From contig CM073734.1 in assembly GCA_037113605.1 (NCBI GenBank), positions 91,394,337 through 91,458,336 on the forward strand: a DNA stretch of 64,000 bases. The letters run 5' to 3'. Positions 48,228-60,200 of the stretch are shown here, piece after piece (the first letter of the stretch is position 1; every line of letters begins with the position of its first letter). Position numbers and translations under genes: made by a program. Under the pieces are notes generated by a model. The model was not told where the DNA came from. It saw only the letters and a list, made by a program, of their open reading frames with translations, and did not search any database. Source of the DNA: Calophaca sinica (taxonomy: Eukaryota; Streptophyta; Magnoliopsida; Fabales; Fabaceae).

Positions 48228-51200
48228 CTATATGTACGTGCATGTGTGTGTGTGTGTGTAGATATCCGTTTGTATGTGTGTTTCTCATGTCCTTAAAGAG
48301 ATTTCTTTCACTTCTTTGGGATAAGTTAGCTGATGGTTTTTAAAAGGGGTTTCCCTTGCATATATGTTAAGGGACCGGAATAGCTTTCCTTATTGGTGTT
48401 TTTTAGTTCTCTTTCGTTTGTATTTTCATTTTTTAGGGGGATATCTTATCTTTGTATGTTATTGCATTCATCTTCTTTTTATCTTAATGAAGTTCTTTCA
48501 TCCGAAAAAGGGGAAAATTTGCTTCTCTAGCTTACTTAAATTTTGTGTTTGAACCATTTTTCACATACCATATATTAGAAGTTAAATTGCTTAATTTTGA
48601 AATAAGCTTAGTATTTGACCTTTGTATAAGGTCCCAATTCCTCCTACTAGCACTTGACCTGTTTTTCCCTTTTTCTTACATAACATGAATGATGAATCTT
48701 CACTGAACCAGAAAAGGAGCCTGAAATGAAACAAAACATAGATATTTCGCAGAACATGCATTTTGTTGAATTGTAGTGTTAGAGTGTTCCTAATAGACAA
48801 GGGATATTGCCTAAATTTATTTTATCTACTCTTGCAGATTAGAGAATCTAATTTTTAAAGCCTTTCCGGGATTGATGTCACCTGGTTCATTTCTTCCGTT
48901 GTTTCCATATTTACTAGACTTGCCCAGTAAGTTGAAGTTATACGACCATTTATGTCATTTACCTTTTCATTTTTATAGAAAATCTTAATATATGATAGAA
49001 CATACGAAAAATATCTCACAGTATGTGTTAGTAACAGACCCTCAATCAGGATAGTGTATGAATGAAGAAATAAGAAGTGGCCCAATGATCCAATTGGGCC
49101 TGCCCTTGTTATTAAAAAATAGTTCAATATATTGTTAGGTATAGTATTTATGAGAGAATGTTTTTGTAACTGAATCTGAATTATCCAAAGTAGAATATAA
49201 TGAGAGTAGGGCATAATAGGGGAAATAGGGAAAGATTTATGGAGTTAATAGGGGAGACCAGGACACTTGAATCCCTGTAGGTAGACGGTTTTGCAATCAT
49301 TCTTTTCTCCCAAACCCAGGGTTTCTCCATTGTTTCCTTCTGGTTAAGGAAGGTTACAGCAATAAGATTACATCTTTTTCTTCATTCTTTCTCTAATAAT
49401 TTATTGGGAAAAATCGAAGTCCCATATTGAATAGAGATAGTGCCTAATAAGAGCTTATAAATCTTGGGCCTAAGATGCCTAATTAAAGGATCTTATATTA
49501 TTTTCTTAGGATTAGTTTTCATATTTCCTTTAATATAGTATATAGCGAAACTTGTCAAGCATTATATTACTCTCTTTTCTGCTTCATTGTCAAGCATATT
49601 GCAGCCTCAGATCAGAATGCTAATGTATTAACTAATCCATTTCCCCTCTTCGGTTTCTTTCTCTTAGAGATAGGCTTAGGGTATTAGATAAATCAATCAC
49701 CCCTGGTTTGAAGGGGAAATAATAGAGTATATAGTGTAACTTGTAGAAAGAGCCTTAGCTGGATGCGGATTAGCTTAGCTTATTGGTGAGATATAACTAA
49801 CTGAATAACTAATTCAGTTAGTGTACATCTAGTATAAATACTGTAATTGCTGTTTAGTTTACTCAAGAATTCAGATTACAGATTCCGAAGTAACAGAATA
49901 ACAGATTCAGAATCTCTCTCTCTCTTCTCTTTTCTTCAACTTCTCCGTTTCTATTATCCTTGAAGTCATGATCTGTTTCTTTATTTAATCTGAATCAGGA
50001 GTCTAATATTAGTATACATAACGATTAGTGCTTTGTTTTTTCTATAACATCATAATACACGTTTCAAAGTTTAAATTCTTTCTTTTCTTCTGTTTTTACC
50101 TAAAACTCTATAATTCCAACAATATATACAATTGCAACTATTTATCCATTGGTTTTTTATACTCTTCTGATTTTTGTTGTATATAAAAAAATGTTAATAC
50201 ATAATTGGGATAGGTTGAAAAAGTGATCACACTAATTTGAAGTCAGTTTGGATAAACTTCGTAGCAAGGACTTTTGGAAAAAGAAATACAAAAAGAATCT
50301 TGCAATAACTATGAGTTTTTTAAACAATAGCTTTTTGTATATGAGTTTCTACATCTCAATTTTTTCAGCAGCTCTCATTTAACTTCTCTATACATATCTA
50401 TAAACTTGTAAGATTTTTACAAAGGTGAAGAATCATAAACTTATTTTAATTGAAAAGCTTTCGTAAGTAAGAAGCTAATCCAAACTTGGTCTTACATGTT
50501 AAGCTTTTCAAATTATAACTTTTTGGGCACATTTGCCTATGTAATATTCATAATCAGTCTATTGGGCCCATTCCTCAGTGTAGAAAAATAAAATAGAAAA
50601 GGAGGAAGCATGACTGTTCCCTGTAGTGAATAAAATTCACTTGCGGAAAGTAGATAGCTACTGTGGATGCCAGTTGTATTAAGCTTGAGAATTTCAGATA
50701 TCCTGATAATATTTTTCTTCTTGTCTCCCTTGACAACAACTTTATCAATTCAACATTTTCCTGCCCGTCTTTGCTAGTTTTGGTAGTGGCATTGGAGAAG
50801 GTGGAAAAAAGCTCTGGACCACTAATTGGAAGCAGCATAGCTTCAATTCAGAAAAATACGGCCCCTAAGGTTATCTTTGTTGCTTTGAATTTGGGTGAAG
50901 TCTAGCCACAGTTGCATTTGTGCACACTATTAAGTGAATTTAGTTATTTTTAATCTAGATGCTACTTGCCCTTATGGATGAAGCATATACTGGTTCAACT
51001 ATAGAAGATGGTGGAGGAGATTCTGAATCTGAGGATAGCAGTGCAATTGATGTGGCTGATCCTTTGTTCCTTGAGCTCTTAAAGGATGAAAATGATGGTA
51101 TCGCTGTATGTTTACCTTTCATCTTGTTAGTCACCATTGTCAGTTCAATTTGTTTTGGTTCTTACTTTAAGGGTCAAAATTCAAGCTGTTGAGCCATTTT

Positions 51201-54200
51201 TTCTCAGCCATCATGTTTATCCCGTGTTGATAGTCACTTAGCACAAAGAACATATAAAAAAGTTTCACTATAAGTTATACTTTCTAGTTTCTACAGTTTC
51301 TATTTTCATAAAGATGAGACATTAAACTCTCATACAATCATCCACACGGCATCTCTTATTTTTTATTCTTTTCATTTTTCAATTTCCAATTCAAATGGTC
51401 GTTTATCCTAACATATCGAATTCAAAATAAATTGTTAATAATTATTAGTTCGTGTATGAGAATTATATATATATATATATATAGATATTGTTTTCATATT
51501 TAGTTTATTCTATAAAATTCAATTTTCTTTGCATAGCTTTTTGAGAAAAATTTTTTTGTCAGCAAACTAAAATTTAAATTTGTAACATTCATATATGTAT
51601 TTTATATTTAAATCTACTTTATACACACATAAGAAATTTATTTATTAATTAATAATTTTAACATTAAGATTTGATTGAAACTAAATACTATTTTATTTCA
51701 GGAACGTCCCTGGTCATCTCCAGTGATGACCACAATATTACAGGCTGCGGTCAATAATCCTTACTCTGATAGGCTGAAAGCAGTACTCCGCATGGCACCC
51801 CGTCTTCTTGATGTGTACTTCTCCATAGCATTGCGCGAAGTGAATGATTGTAAGTTTTGTTTATACATTCTTAATGCTTTTTGACTTGGCATTAGTGGAT
51901 TATCTTGAGAATTTTATTGTGGAGATTTGTTCATGACCTGGCTGTGTTTACAGTTTTTCCCCATTCTTTTAAACACTTTCAGCTTTGATCTGTGCGTTAA
52001 TTCCCCTGCTTATGTCAAGATTTGCAACAATATTTCCAGACAAAATATTTTCTTATGAGGTATTGATTATATCTTGTCATATCAATGTGTAAGAATTGCT
52101 TTTGAGAACTGGCATTTGAAAAATTATGTAGCCGTGCTTATTAGTTTATGCAGATCAATCATTTACCGTTTCTAGTTTTCCATTTTTTTTTAAGTATCAG
52201 CTATAGTAATCTAGCTCAAAGGATTGAAATTCAGTCTCATTTTTTTTGTGCCTTGGTCAAGTTCATCATTATGATAGAAACTGGCAGTTAAGATAATTAA
52301 TAGAAACTGAATAACAGAATTTATATTGGATACTTCTCTGGAGAAAGGTTCCCAACAGAGAAATGGAATACAAACAGAATTAGAATTACAGAATTATAAA
52401 AGACAGGATCAGAGTGATCCAGAATCTGTTACAAAGTGTTTCCCTTCCAAGAATTCGAGAGCTTGGTCTCTCCCTCCCAATTCCCACTGATAACTGCCTG
52501 AGAAACTGCTTTGCACTCATTCTGATTATTTATTCACTGACTACTACACTAATTTAGGAATAACTGCCATACATTAATTCGGCCCATTGGGCCTTGCCCT
52601 CCTCTTATATTGTTTCTTAATAAGAGGTCTAACAATACTCCCCCCCCCAAAAAAAAGAGTCACCCTGTCCTCAAGGTGAAAAGAAGGAAATTGCTCCATG
52701 ATGGTTGCAACTGGCTCCCAAGTAGTTTCAAAATCCGGAAGATCTTGCCATTGAATCAACACCTCAGCAGTGCCATTAGCAGTGTTGCGGACAGAGTTGA
52801 CAGCAACAGGGACCACTTGTAATTCCAAACCCTCAGAAAGCATTGGTGGGAGTGGTTGGGGTGTAACCAAAGGAGAAAGAGCCTTTTTGGGCAAAGAAAC
52901 ATGAAATACAGGGTGGATTTTGCTGTCAGAGGGAAGAGCCAATTGAAAGGCTACGGGTCCGATTTGTTTTGTAATTTGATACGGTCCATAAAAGCGAGGA
53001 CTCAGTTTTTCATTTCTCTTCTTAGCTAAAGACTTCAACCTATTTGGTTGTAGCTTCAATAGACCCAATCACCAACAACCAATGAAACAGGACGCCTGGA
53101 TTGATCTGCATACTTCTTCATTTGATTCTGAGCCTTCAATAAATTCCCCTTCAAATCATGGAGAAGTTGGTCCCTGTTGAAATAGAGAGAAAGCGAGAAA
53201 CATATGCTGAATACCGCGTGTTTCAACTACACACCGGAGGTTCTTTATATAGGCTTAAAGAGAAATCAAAAACAATTAATTACAAGATATCCTATTTCCT
53301 AATTACATGATATGATCTGCCTATACAATAAATACATAGATCCTATCTTATTTTCAACACTCCCCCTCAAGTTGGAGCATATAAATCGTATGCACCAAAC
53401 TTGTTACATATATAACTGATTCGAGGACCTCTTAGAGATTTAGTGAAGACATCTGCCAATTGGTCATTAGAATTGACGAAGCTAGTGGTGATGTCCCCCG
53501 ATTCGATCTTCTCTCTGGTATAATGACAATCCACCTCAATATGCTTAGTCCTCTCATGAAATACGGGATTGGAGGCAATATGCAATGCTGCTTGATTATC
53601 ACATATCACTGTCATTGGTATATCCTCTCCAAACTTGAGTTCTTTGAGAAGTGATTGCAACCACATGAGCTCTTGAGTCACTAATGCCATGGCTCTGTAT
53701 TCAGCCTCAGCACTAGATCTTGCTACAACATTCTGCTTCTTGCTTTTCCAGGATATCAAGTTTCTTCCAACTAGTACACAATACCCGGTAGTGGATCGCC
53801 TATCAATAGGTGAGCCTGCCCAATCGGCATCTGAGTAACCAACTACTCGAGTATGACCTTTATCCTCATAAATAAGACCTTTTCCTGGAGCACTTTTAAT
53901 ATATTTCAGGATGCGTATTACATCATCCCAATGATCCTGGCAAGGAGAATTTAAGAATTGGCTTACCACACTAACTGCAAAGGAAATATCTGGACGGGTG
54001 ACTGTGAGGTAGTTTAATTTACCAACCAATCTCCTGTACCTCCCTGGATCTGAGAGGGGTCCCCCGATTAAGCGTAAGTTTGACATTTGGGTCCATAGGA
54101 GTATCAATCGGCTTGGCATTCAATAAACCTGTTTCCTCAAGAATATCCATAGCATATTTCCTGTGAAATCACGGACCATCCTTGGATTGCGCTACCTCGA

Positions 54201-57200
54201 TACCCAAAAATAACGTAGTTTACCAAGGTCCTTAGTGCGAAACTTGTGAGAGAGATCGCTTCAAGCTGGATTATACCTGGCGATCACTACCGGTTATCAC
54301 AATATCGTCCACATACACAACCAGGATAAACACATCCTCGAAATTTGAATGGCGATAGAAAGCAGAGTGATCATTGTTACAACGAATCATACCAAACCGC
54401 CGCACTATAGAACTAAATCGCCAAACCAAGCTCGTGGAGACTGTTTAAGACCATGGAGAGACTGTGGAGCACTGCGAACCATGTTAGAGCACCCCCCCTG
54501 AGCAACAAACCCAGGTGGATGCACCATATCGTCTTCCTCTTTGAGATCCTCATGCAGAAAAGCATTTTTAATATCAAGTTGGTGAAGTGGCCAGCGCCGG
54601 CTGGCTGCAATGGAGAGGAGGAGCCTAACGGACGCCATTTTAGCCACAGGTGAAAAGGTGTCCTTTGTAATCTGCCGCCAAATATTTGAGTGTATCATTT
54701 GGCCACCAACCGGGCCTTATATCGATCAATCTTACCATCAGGCCCAACCTTGACAGTGTAAAGCCAACGACAACCAACCACAGACTTTCCAGGAGGTAGA
54801 GAGACCAGTTCCCAGGTACCACTGCTTTGAAGAGCACACATCTCGTCAATCATTGCTTGTCGCCATTCCGGGTGGGATAAAGCTTCACCTGGAGTGTTAG
54901 GAATAGAGACAGAAGACAAAGAAGACAAACAAGTGTAATGTGGAGGAGAAAGACAATGATAACTCAAAGCAATGTAATGAGGGGATGGGTTACGAGTGCA
55001 ACGTATACCTTTACGAAGGGCAATGGGAAGGTCAGACTCAGGTGGCAGGGCCGGTTCCGAAAGGAGATGGCGCCGGTGGTGAGTCTGGCATGTCCTCAGT
55101 ATCGTGAGCGAGGCGAGAGCAGGGATATGTACCTCGGTAGGTCATTTGGCGGCGATGATAAGTCTGTAGTGGTCGACAATTGGGGTCCACAGATGGAGTA
55201 TCTGGAGTGACAAACTCTGAAGCTCAATCGCGGGAGGAGCAGGGAGGAGGCTGAGAAAGAGGCTCGGGAGACAAGTGTGTCGACTCAAAGTAAAACCTGG
55301 ACTCGAAAAAGGTAACATCGGTAGATATAAGGTAACGTTGAAGAGTAGGTGAATAACAACGATAACCTTTTTGGGACCGATGGTAACCAAGAAAGACACA
55401 TTTGAGTGAACGAGGTGAGAGTTTGTCAAGACCAGGAGTGAGATTGTGGACAAAACATGTGGACCCGAAGACACGAGGCGAAACTGAATGGAGAGGGATA
55501 TGTGGAAAGAGTACCGAGTGTGGCACTCGATCATCAAGCACAGAAGAAGGCATGCGGTTTGTGAGATAACAAGCTGTTAGAACAGCATCCCCCCAAAAAC
55601 GAGTTGGGACATTACTATGAAGAAGCAGAGTCCGAGTGGTTTCAATGAGGTACCGATTTTTGCGTTCAACTACCCCATTTTGTTGAGGTGTGTGAGCACA
55701 GGATGTTTGGTGAAGAATGCCGTTAGATGCCATAAAATTTTGAAATTGTTGGGACAAATATTCACAGGCATTGTCACTACGCAAAGAGCGAACAGAAACA
55801 CCAAACTGAGTTTTAATTTCTTGATAAAATTGCTCAAAAATAGAGAACAACTCAGACCTGTTTTTCATTAAAAATAACCAAGTACAACGCGAGAAATCAT
55901 CAATGAAAGTAACAAAATATTTGGACCCAAAAGTAGTACTAGTGCGAGACGGGCCCCAAACATCGGAGTGAACTAAAGCAAAGGGGACGGCTTGGTTTAT
56001 TGACTCTATCAGGAAAGTGACTACGAATGTGTTTCCCTAACTGACACGACTCACAATTTAAACTAGATAACTTGGAGAGACTAGGTACCAGCTTCTGAAG
56101 CTTGTGAAGACTTGGATGACCCAACTGAGCATGGATAATAAGAGGAGAATCTGTGGCAGAGCACACCTTGGATGAGGATAGATAGTAGAGGCCATTAGAC
56201 TCACATCCGATTCCAATCGTCCGTCCCGTACTTCGGTCCTGCAAGGTAACATTGTTATTAGTAAAGGTAACATCACAGTTATGAGAACGGGTCAAAAGAC
56301 TGATTGAAAGCATATTAAATGGGCACTCAGGAACGTAAAGTCTGTAATTAATCGACAGGGAAGGAGGAGTTTGTGATGCGATCCTCGGGATTTGGTTTGA
56401 TACCACCGTGAAGTCATACTAGGTAAGTAACCAGATGTAGAAAGAGAGGATAAAAGAGCTTTATTACCAGTGATGTGGTCGGATGCACCAGAGTCAAGGA
56501 CCCAGGGGCCAAGGGAATTGGGCTGAGAGACGCAAGCAAATGAATTACCAGTGTATGCAACCGAAGCAGTGGATCCGGAGTTCTGGCGATTCTCAAACCA
56601 TTGGAGAAATTCTTCAGAGTCGGGTGGAGTTGGCTTAGGCTGAGCCGAGTTTTGATGTGTGTCAGGCATAGTGGTCTGAGCTGAATTTACCGGACGTGGA
56701 GGGCGCCCATGTAGCTTCCAGCATCGATCGATAGTGTGTCCCATACGGTTGCAATGATCACATTTGGGACGATTCTTATTGTTGGATGTGGAACCTCGCG
56801 CAACGCCCTGACTGTTGTGCTGAGATGCAAAGGCAGCAGTGTCACCAGCGCCAGGAGCAACAGGAAGCTCAGAGGTAGACTTCAAAGGGACCGAAGAAGA
56901 GGCGTAAGAAGCGGCAGAACATGGTGGGAATAACGATAGATCCCAAAATCGATCACGGATGACAGTGTACTCCTGAGGTAAGCCATAAAGGCCAAGGAGC
57001 ATAAAGAATGTGCTTCGCTGCTCAAGTTCCTTCTTCTCATCTGCGGCAGATGCAGCGGGAGGTAGGAGCTCATTAAATTGATGGAGTGCAGCATGAACAC
57101 GGCCAGAGATAAGCGGACATAGGGCCATCCAACTTCTTTGGTCCAATGAGGTTCCTACATCATGCACCACACTATAGAGCCGAATATCATTGGTGTAGAG

Positions 57201-60200
57201 TGCCTTAGCGACTCCAAATCGATTCACACGTGAGATGAGGATAGAAAATCGATTTGATAGTGGGATGAAGTGTGGACTTGATGAGACCGCACTGTTGAGC
57301 ATCAATCTTATCCCATTTAAATGACGTTCAGTGGTCAAGCACAGATTCGGCCTTTTTGGTGGGATGGTCTTTATATCCCTGACCAATAAGCCATAACTGA
57401 ATATCTGAAGCCCAAGTTTCATAGTTGGAACCGTCCAACTTCTCTGTAGAGAGGGGAGAAGTGACAAAGTTGGTGAACGCAGACTTGGAAGCATCGGCAG
57501 CAGAGGACCCCATTTTTTTCAGTCACAGGAGAGAGAAAAACACGTCCAGGAGAGAGAAAACAGGGCTGTTTGCACTGGAACGTGGTCAACCGTGTACCGA
57601 AACGAAAAACTAATAGCAGATCGAGGACCGGGGTGGTAGGGCGACGCCGGAGATGAAAGCGCGGTCGGAGGGGAGGCCGCACGCGCCTCCACGCGCGGCG
57701 GCGACGACGGCTGGAAGTAGATGGGCCGCGGCGAAGAAGCGGCGCGTGGGACGGCGTCTGGAGCTGAGATTTCAGGGATGGGCCGGTCTCACGGAGGCGA
57801 GTACAGTGGTGGGGTCGGTTGCCGGAAAGGTCGCCGGAGATGAGGGCGGCTGACGGCGGCAGTGGCGGTTTTAGGCCGGAAAAGGGTGCCGGAATGGGTC
57901 ACGGCGATGGAAGGGCAAACCGGAGTTGAAACACGGTTTGCCAAAAAATTTTGTCACCGGAGGACAGTGGGTCCACCGGGTAAGCACGGTTTTAGGGTTG
58001 TCTCTCTTTAGGCTCTAGATACCATGTTGAAATAGAGAGAAAGCGAGAGACATATGCTGAATACCGTGTGTTTCAACTACACAACGGAGGTTCTTTATAT
58101 AGGCTTAAAGAGAAATAAAAAACAATTAATTACAAGATATCCTATTCTCTAATTACATGATATGATTTGTCTATACAATAAATACATAGATCCTATCTTA
58201 TTTTCAACAGTCCCTATCTTGAGTCATGCGATTAACCTCTTCAACCACTGATGGAATAGTAGTACCCTTGAGCAAATGAGGTGGATCACGACCATAGAGT
58301 GCTTTGCATGGAGTCAACTTCAAAGAGCTATTATAATTGGTGTTGAACCAAAATTCAGCCCAACTTAACCACTTAGGCCATTGCTTTGGCCTTGTACTTG
58401 TGAGGCACCTTAAATACGTTTCCAAATATTGACTACTTCAGTTTGTCCATCCGTTTGTGGGTGGTAAGCAGAACTAAATTTTAACTTGGTACCTGCCATC
58501 TGGAATAATTCTGACCAGAAGTGACTAAGGAAGATTTTATCCCTATCTGAAACAATTGTAGAAGGAAAACCATGTAATTTGACCACCTCTTGTACAAAAA
58601 TTTCAGCAACATCTTTAGCAGTGAATGGATGACTAAGAGCAATGAAGTGAGCATACTTAGTTAGTCTGTCCACTACTACCAGAATCACATTCTTCCCTAG
58701 AGCTTTAGGTAATCCTTATATGAAATCCATGGATATATCAGTCCAAACTTGGGTAGGTACAGGAAGGGGTTTTAGCAAACTGGCAGGACATTAAGCTTGG
58801 TATTTGTTTAATTGACACACCTCACAAGTAGCCACGAATTGTTGAATGTCTTTACGCATACCTTCCCAAAAAACAATGGCAGAAATTCTCTTGTAGGTTA
58901 TGAAAAATCCTGAATGGCCTCCCATAGCTGAATTGTGGAACTCTTGTAAGAGCATAGGAATTCTGGAAGATCCTTTAGGCAGTACCAATCTCCCTTTGTA
59001 AAATAATTTCCTGTTTTGAAATGTGTACCCCGGATGAGATGCAACATCTTGTAGTAGATCTTGTATCAGCCCTTGCAATTTTGGATCATTTTGAATTTCT
59101 GCCTCCCAGTCTTCAAATTCATCAAACTGAACCGTGGACAATGCTGCAAAGGTCATCCTTCTAGAGAGCGCATCTGCAACTCCATTTTCCTTCCCAGGCC
59201 TGTAATGAATTTCAAAGTCCAACCCCATCAATTTAGAAGTCCATTTGAATTGTTCCTCACCCATAACACGCTGATCTGTGAGGAATTTAAGACTTTTCTG
59301 ATCAGTAATAATGATAAAATGCCTACCCATAAGGTAATGTCTCCACTTCTGAACAGCCATCACAATAGCCATCAACTCCCTTTCATAAACTGACTTGGAT
59401 TGCGTTCTATCTGACAGAGTTTGGCTGAGAAAAGACACTGGTTTTCCTTCTTGTAACAAAACTGCCCCCAATCCTTTGTTTGATGCATCTGCCTCTATGG
59501 TAAACGGTTTAGAAAAATCTGGAACATTAAGAATGGGTAATTCTGCCACCTTTTTCTTAAGTTGTTCCAAAGAGGCTTGTGCTTCCGAATTCCACTGAAA
59601 ATTATCCTTCTTTAGAAGTTGAGTCAAGGGCCTAGCTATCTTGCCATAGTCTTTTACAAACCTTCTATAATAGCCCGTAAGACCTAGAAACCCACGTAAA
59701 GCTTTAATATCTTTTGGTGTAGGCCAATTCAACATAACCTCAACTTTCTTAGGATCGGCTGCCACCCCATCAGCTGATATGATGTGTCCAAGATATTCCA
59801 ATTGGGTCTGCCCAAAAGTACATTTTTTCTTATTGGCAAACAATTGATGTTCCTTCAATAAGGCTAAAACTGCTTGTAAATGTCTTTGGTGCTCCTCCAC
59901 ATCTTTGCTATAGACCAGAATATCATCAAAGAAAACCAGAACAAATTTCCTTAAATATGGTCTAAGCACTTCATTCATTAAGGATTGGAAAGTAGAAGGG
60001 GCATTAGTGAGCCCAAATGGCATCACAACAAACTCATAATGCCCTTCATGAGTCCTAAAAGCATTTTTTGGAATATCTTCTTCTCTCATTCGAATTTGGT
60101 GGTATCCAGATCTGAGATCCAACTTAGAAAAAATCACCGCTCCACCAAGTTCATCAAGCAATTCATCAATAATAGGAATTGGAAATTTATCTGGCACAGT

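Larger units (their letters stand above)
53175..58209 (-). mobile_element. Complete Ty1/copia element nested in the gypsy integrase, disabled
   Basis: The 185-bp LTRs (53175-53359 and 58025-58209) start TGTTGAAATAG and end TTCAACA. They differ at eight positions. The perfect duplication GTCCC lies at 53170-53174 and 58210-58214. On the minus strand TGGTATCTAGAGCC follows the 5' LTR directly, a variant initiator-Met primer site. TTGAGGGGGAG is the polypurine tract. Integrase precedes reverse transcriptase, the copia order. A GC-rich leader of about 420 bp (57600-58020) lies between LTR and gag. Confidence 0.93.

Noticed and set aside
46280..48552. Several short open frames between AP5Z1 exons
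   Set aside because: They lie in introns 3 to 5, lack motifs, and one simply translates a CA/GT microsatellite.
57653..57853. Plus-strand Arg/Ala-rich open frame
   Set aside because: It lies in the GC-rich leader of the copia element and reflects composition only.
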